DNA from: an uncultured Oscillospiraceae bacterium
GTDB lineage: Bacteria > Bacillota > Clostridia > Oscillospirales > Acutalibacteraceae
NCBI GenBank assembly: GCA_959601025.1
Contig: CAUGOD010000001.1
Location: 1-64,000 of the forward strand
Direction: 5' to 3'
DNA: 64,000 bases
Part shown: positions 32,873-42,386 of the stretch, in pieces
How the letters are laid out: each line of letters starts with the position of its first letter
Position numbering within the stretch: position 1 is the first letter of the stretch
Position numbers and translations under genes: made by a program
The notes under the pieces: generated by a model
Told to the model about the DNA's origin: nothing
What the model saw: the letters and a program-made list of their open reading frames with translations, nothing else
Database searches by the model: none

Positions 32873-35743
32873 ATGAAACGGAGAGGGAAAATTCTGTCCG
32901 TCGTCCTGTCGGCGGCCGTTGTGGCCGGTCTGCTGGCGGCGGTAGCCTTTTTGGATAGCCGTCCGGATTCCCGCGGGGACATGGCGGCGCTGGAAATACC
33001 CGCGCGGGAGGACAGCTATGCCGCCTATCTCAAACGATATCCAGCGGCCGCCGCCGGAAGGAAAACCTATCCGGCGACGGAAAATGTAAGCGCTGACGGA
33101 GAGCTTTCCTTTGGCGAGGATGAAGACGGCTCCTATGTGTATCTGCCGGAGGAAGGAGCGGTCAGCTGGACGATTGACGTGCCCGCTGCCGGTCGCTATA
33201 CGCTGGGGCTGGCCTATTGTCCCACCGAAGGGAACAGCGGCAATATTCAGCGCTCCCTGTACATAAACGGAGAACTTCCGTATACGGAAGCGAAAAACCT
33301 GGTGTTTTGCCGGATATGGACCAATAAGACGGCAGTGAAACAGGATCTGTACGGTAACGATATTCGCCCGCTGCAGACGGAAGAGCCGCAATGGACGACC
33401 GCCCTCTGCCGCGATGCGGCCGGCTATGTGACCGAGCCGCTGACCGTGTATCTGGAAAGCGGCGAAAATACGATCACGCTGGAGGCGCAGCGGGAGCCCA
33501 TGCTCCTGCGGAGCCTGACTATCGCCCCGCCGGAGGAACTGCTCTCCTATGAAACGGTAAAGGCCGGGTACGTATCGGCCGGGTATACCGCAACCTCCGG
33601 AAAATATATCCAGATCGAGGGGGAGGACGCGGTATACAAATCTTCGCCGACCCTTTACCCGCTGTCCGACACCTCCACCAGCGCGACCGAGCCATACGAA
33701 CCCTCGGTTATCAAGCTCAACACCATCGGGGGCGCCCGCTGGTCGTATGTGGGCGATTATCTGGAGTGGCAGTTTGAAGCGCCCGAAAGCGGCCTGTACC
33801 AGATCGCTGTCAAGGCGCGGCAGAATGTGACCAGCGGACTGGTTTCCTCCCGGCGGATCACGATCGACGGGGAGGTTCCCTTCGCAGAGCTGGACAGCGT
33901 GAGCTTTTTTTACGACAGCGACTGGCAGATGGTCACGCTGGGGGACGGCGAGGAGGCCTATTCCTTCTATTTTGAAAAAGGCGTCCACACCCTCCGAATG
34001 GAAGTGACCCTCGGCGATATGGGACAGGCGCTGGGTGTGACCCAGGAGGTGCTGACCCAGCTCAATCAGATCTACCGGGAGATCATTATGATTACCGGCA
34101 CCAGCCCGGACACCATGCGGGATTACCGGCTGGAGACCCTGCTCCCTGAGACAATCGCCAGCATGAGCGCCCAGCGGGATATCCTGCAGACGGTGCAGGA
34201 CGCGCTGGAGACGTACACGGGGAAAGCGGACGGCAACGCCGCTATTCTGGGCACATTGATCCGGCAGCTGGCGGTTATGAGCGAAAAGCCCTCCAAAATC
34301 GCGGAAAATCTCAGCTATTTCAAAACCAACATCGGCTCTCTGGGAACCTGGGTAAATGATATGTGCTCCCTGAACCTGGAAATCGATTATCTTGCGGTCT
34401 ATTCGCCGGATACAACGCTGAAATCTCCCACCGCCGGCTTCTGGAGTTCGATGGCTTATCAGGCGCGGCGGTTCCTGGACGCCTTCCTGCTGGATTACAA
34501 CCAGGTCGGCACTCTTGTGGAGACTTCGGCCGAAAATACCATTACGGTGTGGTCGTCCGCCGGTCGCGACCAGATGCAGACCCTGAAGGTAATGCTCAAC
34601 GATTCCTTCACACAGGAGACGGGGATCGGCGTGAATCTGGAGCTGGTGGAGGAAGGCGCGCTGCTGCCCGCCACCGTAGCCGGAATCGGCCCCGACGTGG
34701 CGCTGGGCATCGGCCAGAACGTGCCGGTGGATTACGCTCTGCGCGGCGCGGTCTGCGCGCTGGAGGGCTTCGATACCTATGATGAGGTGATTGCCCGCTT
34801 CCCGGATACCCTGACGGTGCCTTACCGCCTGAACGGCAGCGTTTATGCGTTGCCCGAAAGCCTGTCCTTCCCGGTGCTGTATTACCGCACCGATATTTTG
34901 GAGGAGCTGGACGCGGAGGTCCCCCGGACCTGGGAAGACGTGATCGCTCTGACCACGGTGCTGAGCAACAACAACATGTCCTTTGGCTTCCCCTACTCCA
35001 CCACGGCGGACCCGGGCGGCGGGCTGTCCCTGTTCTATTCCCTGCTGATGCAGAACGGCGGGCAGGTGTATGGGGACGAAGGCACGAGCTGTGCGCTGGA
35101 TTCGGACGTGGCGGTCAGCACCTTTAAAACGTGGACCAATCTGTACCTGAATTACGGTCAGCCGCTGGAAATCAATTTTGTCAACCGGTTCCGCACCGGT
35201 GAGATTCCGGTGGGCATCGCGGCGCAGAGCGTATACAATTCCCTGATCGTATCCGCGCCGGAAATTAAGGATCTTTGGGGCTTCACCGTCATCCCGGGTA
35301 CCGCGATGGACAACGGGACGCTGAACTGCACGGGACTGATCAATTCGGCCTGCTGCATAATCCTGGAAAGCTCGGGAAAAAAGGAGCAGGCGTGGGATTT
35401 CCTCGACTGGTGGACCAGGGACGACATCCAGCTCCGGTTCGGCCGCGAGATGGAAAGCGTGCTGGGGGCGTCGGCCCGATACCCCACCGCCAATCTGGAA
35501 GCCTATGAGTCCCTCCCCTGGACAAAGGCGGAGTGGAGCGTGCTGGAAAGCGCGCTGGCGGACGGCCGGTGCGTACCGGAGATTCCCGGCGGCTATTTCA
35601 CCTCCCGCCATATCAACAACGCGTTCCGGGCCGTGGTGCTCCAGCAGACTGACGTGAAGGATACGCTGCTGGATTATGTGGAGACGATCAACCGGGAGAT
35701 CACCAAAAAGCGGCAGGAATTCGGGCTGGACGACGCGTCCTGA
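32873..35743 (+). CDS. Giant multidomain ABC solute-binding protein (module B)
   Basis: About 956 residues from ATG 32873; longer in-frame starts at 32843 and 32777 exist and no spacing is ideal. An N-terminal membrane segment without lipobox Cys (ILSVVLSAAVVAGLLAAVAF). Two beta-sandwich modules (about 60-235 and 265-400; WTIDVPAAGRYTLGLAYC; WQFEAPESGLYQIAVKARQN), a helical region beginning NQIYREIIMITGTSPDTMRD, and a type-I solute-binding domain (WSSAGRDQMQTLKVMLNDSF, VDYALRGAVCALEGFD, NFVNRFRTGEIPVGIAAQS). Same architecture as the protein at 20905 throughout. It hands substrate to the permeases at 35791 and 36731. First gene of module B behind the third AraC. Confidence 0.85.
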   Translation: MKRRGKILSVVLSAAVVAGLLAAVAFLDSRPDSRGDMAALEIPAREDSYAAYLKRYPAAAAGRKTYPATENVSADGELSFGEDEDGSYVYLPEEGAVSWTIDVPAAGRYTLGLAYCPTEGNSGNIQRSLYINGELPYTEAKNLVFCRIWTNKTAVKQDLYGNDIRPLQTEEPQWTTALCRDAAGYVTEPLTVYLESGENTITLEAQREPMLLRSLTIAPPEELLSYETVKAGYVSAGYTATSGKYIQIEGEDAVYKSSPTLYPLSDTSTSATEPYEPSVIKLNTIGGARWSYVGDYLEWQFEAPESGLYQIAVKARQNVTSGLVSSRRITIDGEVPFAELDSVSFFYDSDWQMVTLGDGEEAYSFYFEKGVHTLRMEVTLGDMGQALGVTQEVLTQLNQIYREIIMITGTSPDTMRDYRLETLLPETIASMSAQRDILQTVQDALETYTGKADGNAAILGTLIRQLAVMSEKPSKIAENLSYFKTNIGSLGTWVNDMCSLNLEIDYLAVYSPDTTLKSPTAGFWSSMAYQARRFLDAFLLDYNQVGTLVETSAENTITVWSSAGRDQMQTLKVMLNDSFTQETGIGVNLELVEEGALLPATVAGIGPDVALGIGQNVPVDYALRGAVCALEGFDTYDEVIARFPDTLTVPYRLNGSVYALPESLSFPVLYYRTDILEELDAEVPRTWEDVIALTTVLSNNNMSFGFPYSTTADPGGGLSLFYSLLMQNGGQVYGDEGTSCALDSDVAVSTFKTWTNLYLNYGQPLEINFVNRFRTGEIPVGIAAQSVYNSLIVSAPEIKDLWGFTVIPGTAMDNGTLNCTGLINSACCIILESSGKKEQAWDFLDWWTRDDIQLRFGREMESVLGASARYPTANLEAYESLPWTKAEWSVLESALADGRCVPEIPGGYFTSRHINNAFRAVVLQQTDVKDTLLDYVETINREITKKRQEFGLDDAS

Positions 35744-35790
35744 CCGGCCGCCCTTCCGGAAGGGGAAAAACGAGAAAAGGAGGCAACGGC

Positions 35791-36726
35791 ATGAACGGCA
35801 AATGCGGCGCTTTCCGCCGAGGGTGGGGACGGTTTCGGCTCGGCTGCAGAAACGCGGCCCGGAACTGGGACTGCTATCTCTTCCTGCTTCCGTTTTTTCT
35901 GGTCTTCGCTGTTTTTGTTATCGCGCCGGTGTTTATGGCGCTGTATTACAGCTTCACCTATTTCAATGTTCTTCAGCCCCCGAAATTCATTGGGTGGCAG
36001 AACTATGTGGAGCTGTTCACCGCGGACGAAATTTTCACCAAGTCGCTCAAAAACACCTTTCTGATCGCACTGGTGACCGGGCCTTTTGGTTATCTTGCGT
36101 CCTTTCTGCTGGCCTGGGCGATCAATGAACTGAAGCCGGCGCTGCGGGCGCTGATGGTCACCATTCTGTACGCGCCCTCCATTTCCGGCGGCGCTTATAT
36201 GATCTGGACGATCATCTTCAGCGGGGATGAGCACGGATATATCAACAGTGTGCTGATGTCGATGGGGCTGGTCAGCTCCCCGATCCAGTTCTTTACCGAT
36301 ACCAGATGGATGATCTGGGTCTGTATCCTGGTCATGCTGTGGATGAGCTTGGGAGCGGGCTTCCTGGCGTTCGTGGCCGGCTTCCAGACGGTGGATAAAA
36401 CCTATTACGAGGCGGGCTATGTAGAAGGCATCCAGAACCGTTGGCAGGAGCTATGGCATATCACTCTCCCGATCATGAAGCCGCAGCTGCTGTTTGGCGC
36501 GGTGATGAGCATTACCTCCGCCTTTTCCTGCGGCGCTGTTTCCACGGCGCTGTTCGGGTCCCCCAGCACCGATTACGCGGTGCATACCGTGCTCAACCAT
36601 ATGACGGATTACGGGGGCGTGCGGTATGAGATGGGCTACTCCTGCGCGATCGCTACGCTGCTTTTTCTGGTAATGATCGGCTGCAACGAGCTGATTCAGC
36701 GGGCCCTGAACAAAATAGGAGAATGA
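35791..36726 (+). CDS. Sugar ABC transporter permease, MalF type (module B)
   Basis: 311 residues with AAGGAGG upstream. Six membrane segments from residue ~25 (LFLLPFFLVFAVFVIAPVFM). The EAA loop EAGYVEGIQNRWQELWHITL lies near residue 215. Orthologous in order and sequence to the permease at 23667, sharing FNVLQPPKFIGWQNYVELF and NSVLMSMGL-type segments. It forms the transport channel with the next gene for the giant binding protein upstream. Confidence 0.9.
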   Translation: MNGKCGAFRRGWGRFRLGCRNAARNWDCYLFLLPFFLVFAVFVIAPVFMALYYSFTYFNVLQPPKFIGWQNYVELFTADEIFTKSLKNTFLIALVTGPFGYLASFLLAWAINELKPALRALMVTILYAPSISGGAYMIWTIIFSGDEHGYINSVLMSMGLVSSPIQFFTDTRWMIWVCILVMLWMSLGAGFLAFVAGFQTVDKTYYEAGYVEGIQNRWQELWHITLPIMKPQLLFGAVMSITSAFSCGAVSTALFGSPSTDYAVHTVLNHMTDYGGVRYEMGYSCAIATLLFLVMIGCNELIQRALNKIGE

Positions 36727-36730
36727 CGAG

Positions 36731-37636
36731 ATGGACGGAATAAAAACGACAAGCGCCGCGGTTAACCGCGGGAAAAGGAAGAAGTCGGGGGCCCGGGCGT
36801 TTGAGGCGCGGGGGCCGGTGGGAAAGGTCGTCAACTTCCTGCTGCTCTGCGTGATCGGCGTATTTATGGCTCTTCCGCTGGTGCTGGTGGTGGGAAACGC
36901 CTTCAAGCCGCTGGATGAGCTGTTCGTCTGGCCGCCCCGTCTGTTTCCCCAGCATCCCACGCTGGATAATTTCCGCAATATTTCCGCCCTGATGAGCGAT
37001 TCCTGGATTCCGATGTCCAAATACATATTCAACACGGTGTTCGTCACGCTGGCCTCCACTGTCCTGCACGTTCTGGCGGCGTCCATGGCGGCCTATGTGC
37101 TGGAAAAGCGGGATTTCCCGCTGAAAAGGTTCCTTTTCCGGCTGGTGGTCATTTCCCTGATGTTTTCCAGCGCGGTCACCCAGATTCCAAGCTACCTGAT
37201 TATGGCGGGGCTGCACTGGGTGGACACCTACTGGTCGCTGGTGATCCCGCCCATCGCCTCGGCGATCGGACTGTACCTGATGAAGCAGTTCATGTGTAAC
37301 CTGCCCAACGCGCTGCTGGAATCCGCCCGGATCGACGGCGCGTCGGAGCTGCGGATCTTCTGGCAGATCGTGATGCCGCTGGTTCGTCCAGCTTGGCTGA
37401 CGCTGATTATTTTCTCTTTCCAGACTACTTGGGGTACCACGGGCGGCAGCTATATTTTTTCGGAAAACCTGAAAACCCTCAGCTATGCCCTTAATCAGAT
37501 ACTCAAGGGCGGCCTGGCACGTGCAGGAGCGGGCTCGGCGGTGAGCCTGATTATGATCGTCCCACCGGTACTGGTGTTCATCTTCACCCAGCGGAACATC
37601 CTGCAGACGATGGCCAATTCGGGGATGAAGGACTAA
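36731..37636 (+). CDS. Sugar ABC transporter permease, MalG type (module B)
   Basis: 301 residues, starting 4 nt after the previous stop. A long basic N-terminus (about 1-35), then six membrane segments (VVNFLLLCVIGVFMALPLVL onward). EAA loop LESARIDGASELRIFWQIVM near residue 197, tail RNILQTMANSGMKD. Counterpart of 24614. Codon choice here is C-ending, whereas its module A counterpart uses G-ending codons for the same residues. Confidence 0.9.
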   Translation: MDGIKTTSAAVNRGKRKKSGARAFEARGPVGKVVNFLLLCVIGVFMALPLVLVVGNAFKPLDELFVWPPRLFPQHPTLDNFRNISALMSDSWIPMSKYIFNTVFVTLASTVLHVLAASMAAYVLEKRDFPLKRFLFRLVVISLMFSSAVTQIPSYLIMAGLHWVDTYWSLVIPPIASAIGLYLMKQFMCNLPNALLESARIDGASELRIFWQIVMPLVRPAWLTLIIFSFQTTWGTTGGSYIFSENLKTLSYALNQILKGGLARAGAGSAVSLIMIVPPVLVFIFTQRNILQTMANSGMKD

Positions 37637-37699
37637 AGGAATGCCGCTGATTCGCCGGGGCGTTATTCCGGCCAACGCATTTCCGGCTGCTGCGAAAGG

Positions 37700-39796
37700 A
37701 TGGTCGTGCAATTGAAAAAGACCGCGCTTATGTCATTGGCGATTGCGGCGGCGCTGACGATATCGGCTGCCGCGCAGGGCGCCTTTGACAGCTATGTATA
37801 TAACACAGAGAAGGAGGCCGTGGCGGCGCCTGACGCGGTGACGCTTGCCGCCGTGTACACCGGGGAGAGCATGGAAACCACGGCGCTGAACGGCGCGTCC
37901 GATCTGTGCGCCGGACCCGACGGCCGGCTTTATCTGGCCGATACCGGCAACAACCGGATCGTGGTGCTGGATTCTACCCTGAAAGCCGAACGCATTGTGG
38001 ACGGCTTCACCGATGAGGAGGGACGGCGGCAGAGCTTTTCCGCACCGCAGGGGCTGTTCATCCATGAGGACGGCCGGCTCTATATCGCCGATACCGGCAA
38101 CCAGCGCATCGTAGTGCTGAACCCGGACGGCAGCCTGCGGATGCTGGTGGGCGCGCCGGTTTCCTCCGTGTTGACCGACAGCTTTGTCTTCAAGCCCGCC
38201 AAGCTGGCGGTGGACACTGCCGACCGCCTGTTTGTCGCGTCCACCGGCTTCAACATGGGCCTGCTGCAGCTGGATAAAAACGGGAATTTCGTCCAATGCC
38301 TGGGCGCGCCGAAAGTAACCTACACTTTGTCGGAATATTTCTGGCGTCTGTTCTCCACTCAGGCGCAGCTCGAGCGCAGCGCCTCTTTTGTCCCGACGGA
38401 ATACAACAACGTCACCATCGACGAGGAAAATTTTCTGTTCGTGACCTCCTCCTCCTACGACCTGTGGGAGTATCTGGACGGCGGCATCCAGCCGCTGCGG
38501 CGGCTGAATGCTCTGGGAAACGACATTCTGCGGAAAAACGGCAGCGTCATGCCCTATGGTGATACCGCCGCCGTTCAGGTGGGCAGCTACCGCGGCCCCT
38601 CCACGCTGGTGGATGTCGCCACGATGGGGTATGGAATGTATGCCGTTCTGGACGCCAACCGCTCCCGGGTGTTTGCCTACAACAGCGACGGGGAAATTCT
38701 GTTTATGTTCGGCGGGCCGGGTGAGCGGAAGGGGGCCTTCCAGACCCCGTCCGCCATGGTGTTCTCCGGGGAGAGCTTCTACGTTCTGGATTCCGGCAAG
38801 CAGACCCTGACGAAATACACTCTCAACGAGTACGGCCGCAAGCTCTACGAGGCCACGGCCTGCCACGCCCGGAGCGAATACGACCGGGAACAGGAAATAT
38901 GGGAGGACGTCGCCCGAAAAAATATCAACCAGCCAACCGCGCTGGTGGGGATCGGTAAAGCGGCGTACCGCAATAAGGATTATGCCGAGGCGATGCGCCT
39001 GTTCCGCCTGGCGGACGATAAGACGAATTATTCCAAGGCGTATCAGAAAAGCCGTTCGCTTTTTGTGGGAGAGAACTTCGGCTGGATGATGCTGGGGCTG
39101 TTCGGCGTGATCGCCGTGGGCGTCGCCCTGCACCTGGTTCGGAAGAAACGGGGGGTGCGGGTTCTCGATCCGCAGAGCTACCGGGGGACGCTGCGCTTTT
39201 CCCGCCGGCTGCTGTTCCACCCGCTGGACGCATCCTGGGATTTGAAACGGGAAAAACGCGGAAGCATGGCGGCGGCGCTTACTCTGCTGGGATTGTGCTG
39301 CGCGGCGGTGGCGGTGTACGACTGCTTTACCGGCTTCATCTTTTGCGCGGTGGCGGAGGAGGACCGTAACCTCCTGCTGGAATTCGCCAAGGTGCTGGCG
39401 CCTTTCCTGCTTTTCTGCGTATGCAACTGGTGTGTGACCTCCCTGATCGGCGGCGAAGGCAGCTTCCGGGATATTGCAATGGCCGCCGCCTATTCCCTGA
39501 CGCCGCTGGTCGTTTTTCTGCCGCTGGCCACGCTTCTCAGCCATGCGCTGACGAAGGAGGAACAGGATTTTTATGTCGTGTTCGTGGTGCTGGCGGGGCT
39601 GTGGACGGTCATGCTGCTGGTCTGTTCCAATAAGCAGATTCACAATTATTCCATGGGGCGCGCGCTGGGAATTCTGCTGCTGACCGTGCTGGTGATGCTG
39701 ATCGTGGTATTTCTTCTGGTACTGGCCTTTGTGCTGGTCCAGCAGTTCGTGAGCTTTGTTCAGGATATTGCCGACGAACTGTATCTGCGGCTGTAA
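37700..39796 (+). CDS. NHL-repeat/YIP1 membrane protein (module B, intact)
   Basis: 698 residues; GTG 37706 is a possible better-spaced start (GAAAGG 6 nt upstream). Signal peptide (TALMSLAIAAALTISAAAQG), NHL propeller repeats (about 50-385: LCAGPDGRLYLADTGNNRIV, FIHEDGRLYIADTGNQRIVV, and weaker copies), a TPR-like helical hairpin (GKAAYRNKDYAEAMRLFRLA), one membrane helix, then a YIP1-type bundle of about five helices (about 525-690). The propeller should face outside. YIP1 domains are integral membrane modules of unclear bacterial function. The conserved position between permeases and DUF5696 in both modules argues for a structural or gating role in the transporter. Confidence 0.82.
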   Translation: MVVQLKKTALMSLAIAAALTISAAAQGAFDSYVYNTEKEAVAAPDAVTLAAVYTGESMETTALNGASDLCAGPDGRLYLADTGNNRIVVLDSTLKAERIVDGFTDEEGRRQSFSAPQGLFIHEDGRLYIADTGNQRIVVLNPDGSLRMLVGAPVSSVLTDSFVFKPAKLAVDTADRLFVASTGFNMGLLQLDKNGNFVQCLGAPKVTYTLSEYFWRLFSTQAQLERSASFVPTEYNNVTIDEENFLFVTSSSYDLWEYLDGGIQPLRRLNALGNDILRKNGSVMPYGDTAAVQVGSYRGPSTLVDVATMGYGMYAVLDANRSRVFAYNSDGEILFMFGGPGERKGAFQTPSAMVFSGESFYVLDSGKQTLTKYTLNEYGRKLYEATACHARSEYDREQEIWEDVARKNINQPTALVGIGKAAYRNKDYAEAMRLFRLADDKTNYSKAYQKSRSLFVGENFGWMMLGLFGVIAVGVALHLVRKKRGVRVLDPQSYRGTLRFSRRLLFHPLDASWDLKREKRGSMAAALTLLGLCCAAVAVYDCFTGFIFCAVAEEDRNLLLEFAKVLAPFLLFCVCNWCVTSLIGGEGSFRDIAMAAAYSLTPLVVFLPLATLLSHALTKEEQDFYVVFVVLAGLWTVMLLVCSNKQIHNYSMGRALGILLLTVLVMLIVVFLLVLAFVLVQQFVSFVQDIADELYLRL

Positions 39797-39848
39797 ACAC
39801 GGAAAACGACCGGATTCCCACTTTGTGCGAAAGAATGGAGATTGCCAC

Positions 39849-42386
39849 ATGCGTAACATACATAAAAGCCGGACGGCCGCAGCGCTGCTGGCGGCGGCCC
39901 TCCTTCTCGGCGGCTGCTCGGCCGGGACGGCCGCGTCGACGGTAAAGCAGACGGTGGAATTTCTGCCAGGGATGACCACCGAAAACGATCCGTCGTCCAC
40001 GGACTTCGACGTGATGGCGGAAACCGACCGCCTGCGGCTGGAGGTCAATCCCGACACGGCGGTGTTCCGGGTGGTGGTGAAGGAAGACGGCCGGGTCTGG
40101 AGCTCCGGCGACGACGCCCAGCGCGCTCAGTTCGCCATCGCCTACAGCAGCGCGTCCGGCAGCGTCGGCTATATGGACAGCTACGCGGATTCGGTTGCGA
40201 AGGGGCAATATCGCATCGAACCGGTGGAAAACGGCTTCCGGACGCAGTATTCGCTGGGGACGATTGAGGAAAACCTGCTGGGGCCGGTGCTCATGAGCAT
40301 GGCGCATTACGAAGCGGCGTATGAAAATTCCTCATCCAAGAACCGCCAGATTCTCAGCACCGTGTACTATCTGGTCGATCCCGATGCGATGGACAAGGAG
40401 AAAGCAAAAGAGCTTCTCGCCGCCTACCCGGCGCTGAAGAATGGGCCGTTGTATGTTCTGCGGAACACCTCGATGAGCGGCAGTGTGAAAAAGCAGCTGG
40501 ACGCGGCGCTCTCCGCCGGAGGATACACGGCGGAGCAGCAGGCGGAGGACGACGCGCTGTACGAATCGACAGAGGAAGATAGCGTTCCCCGTTTCAACGT
40601 CACCGTTTATTATACGCTGGAGGGGGACGCCCTGCGGGTGAGGATTCCGGAGAGCGAGATTTTCCAGTATGAGAATATCCCGCTGGAGACGCTGAGCCTG
40701 TTGCCCTATTTCGGGCAGCCGGCGCAGGGGGATTCCGGGTATTATCTGCTGCCGGACGGGTCCGGCTCCATTATGAATTTCTTCAACGGCAAGGGGGATA
40801 TGCAGGATTATGCCGCACCGATTTACGGGGAGAATGCGGACCTGCTGCAGGACGAAAGGGTATCGCAGGAGGAGCAAGCAATCCTGCCGCTGTTCGGCTG
40901 TCGAAACGGGGAGGACGGTTTCCTGGCGGTGATCGAAAGGGGAGAGAGCATGGCGACGGTTACAGCCACTCCCGGCAGCGAACGGAAGCTGCCCGCCGCT
41001 TATGTTCAGTTCCGCATCACGGAAAAGGCGCAGATGGACGCGATCGTGGTCAACTCCACCTCGCTGAACAACAGCTATTATACCCTGCATGAAAAAAACC
41101 GGTATGCCGGGGATCTGCAGGTGTCCTACTACTTCCTGACCGGCGGAGACAGCGATTACAGCGGGATGGCCGCGCGGTATCGGGAGCTGCTGCCGGAAAC
41201 CGGCGGCGCTTCCGCCGGAACGCCCCTGGTGGCGGAGCTGGTCGGCGTGGTGGATGTGACCGAAAACATGGCCGGCGTCTCAGTCCGGCGGGAGCGGCTG
41301 CTGACCTCGCTGGAGGATGTACGGACGATCGCCGGGGAACTTCAGGCCGGCGGAGCAAAAAACCTGTCGGTCCGGCTGACCGGCTATCTCAGCGGCGGAT
41401 ACCGTCAAAGCTTCCTGCAATCGGTAAAGTTCAGCGGAAAGGCCGGGAAAGCGGAGAATCTCCGTTCCCTGACCAGGACGCTGAACGAGAACGGCGTGAC
41501 GGCTTATCTCGACGCGGATATCCAGACCGCCTATAAAGGCGGCTGGCTGAGCGGGCCGAACCTTTCTCACGACGTGACGCGATACCTGAGCAAGGAGGTC
41601 GGCGCGCTGTATCCTTATAACCCGTCCAGCTTCCAGCCGGACGCCTCCGCCCGGGCGAGGTATGTGCTGAAGAGCTCCGCCATTCAGCGGTGCGCCGACA
41701 CACTGAAGACCTTTGCCTCGGAGTGGGAGCTCCCGGGCCTGTCCCTGCGGGATGTGGGGCGGAGCTTTCACGCCGATTATTCACAGGAGGACGGGATGAG
41801 CCGGGAAGCGGCGGCGCAGGCGCTGTACGACACGGCGGCCTCGCTGGGAGAAGACGCGTCGCTGCTGCTGAGCGGCGGGCAGGCGCGGTTCGCCCTGCTG
41901 GCGGACGTCCTGATCGACCTGCCGACGAGCAGCGCGGACCATGATATTACCGATTACAGCGTTCCTTTCGCGGCGATGGCGTACAGCGGAAAGCTCTCGT
42001 ATACCGGAGCCTGCGCCAACCTGGAGTATGGGGACGACAGCGACTACCTCCGCCTGGTCGAGAACGGGGCGGGCCTGTACGTCCGGCTGTGCGCCGGGGA
42101 CGGAACCGCGCTGCAGGACACGGACTTCACTTCCTGGTTTTCTATTGGCTACGAGGTGCAGAAGGACGATGTGCTTGCGCGGTACGCCTGGCTTTCCGAT
42201 GCGCTGGAGGACTGCGCGGGGGAACGGCTGGTTCGTCACCGGAGGCTGAACGCCCAGGTCGCCTGCTCCACCTTTGAAAGCGGCTGGAGCGTTTACGTCA
42301 ACTACGGCGACACCCCGTTTATGTTGGACGACGGCGCGCGGATCGAGCCGCGCGGCTATTATCGGGTAAAGGAGGCGGCGGTATGA
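39849..42386 (+). CDS. DUF5696-type lipoprotein (module B)
   Basis: 845 residues from ATG 39849 (GGAG 8 nt upstream); an in-frame start at 39756 would overlap the YIP1 gene. Lipobox LLGGC (Cys ~23). Beta-rich first half and a TIM-barrel-like second half (SVRLTGYLSGGYRQSFLQSV, AYLDADIQTAYKGGWLSGPN, ending VYVNYGDTPFMLDDG) matching the protein at 27716 across its length, including the final VYVNYG segment. Probably a surface glycan-processing or glycan-binding component. Catalytic residues cannot be named with confidence. It overlaps the next permease gene by 4 bp (ATGA), which indicates translational coupling. Confidence 0.75.
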   Translation: MRNIHKSRTAAALLAAALLLGGCSAGTAASTVKQTVEFLPGMTTENDPSSTDFDVMAETDRLRLEVNPDTAVFRVVVKEDGRVWSSGDDAQRAQFAIAYSSASGSVGYMDSYADSVAKGQYRIEPVENGFRTQYSLGTIEENLLGPVLMSMAHYEAAYENSSSKNRQILSTVYYLVDPDAMDKEKAKELLAAYPALKNGPLYVLRNTSMSGSVKKQLDAALSAGGYTAEQQAEDDALYESTEEDSVPRFNVTVYYTLEGDALRVRIPESEIFQYENIPLETLSLLPYFGQPAQGDSGYYLLPDGSGSIMNFFNGKGDMQDYAAPIYGENADLLQDERVSQEEQAILPLFGCRNGEDGFLAVIERGESMATVTATPGSERKLPAAYVQFRITEKAQMDAIVVNSTSLNNSYYTLHEKNRYAGDLQVSYYFLTGGDSDYSGMAARYRELLPETGGASAGTPLVAELVGVVDVTENMAGVSVRRERLLTSLEDVRTIAGELQAGGAKNLSVRLTGYLSGGYRQSFLQSVKFSGKAGKAENLRSLTRTLNENGVTAYLDADIQTAYKGGWLSGPNLSHDVTRYLSKEVGALYPYNPSSFQPDASARARYVLKSSAIQRCADTLKTFASEWELPGLSLRDVGRSFHADYSQEDGMSREAAAQALYDTAASLGEDASLLLSGGQARFALLADVLIDLPTSSADHDITDYSVPFAAMAYSGKLSYTGACANLEYGDDSDYLRLVENGAGLYVRLCAGDGTALQDTDFTSWFSIGYEVQKDDVLARYAWLSDALEDCAGERLVRHRRLNAQVACSTFESGWSVYVNYGDTPFMLDDGARIEPRGYYRVKEAAV

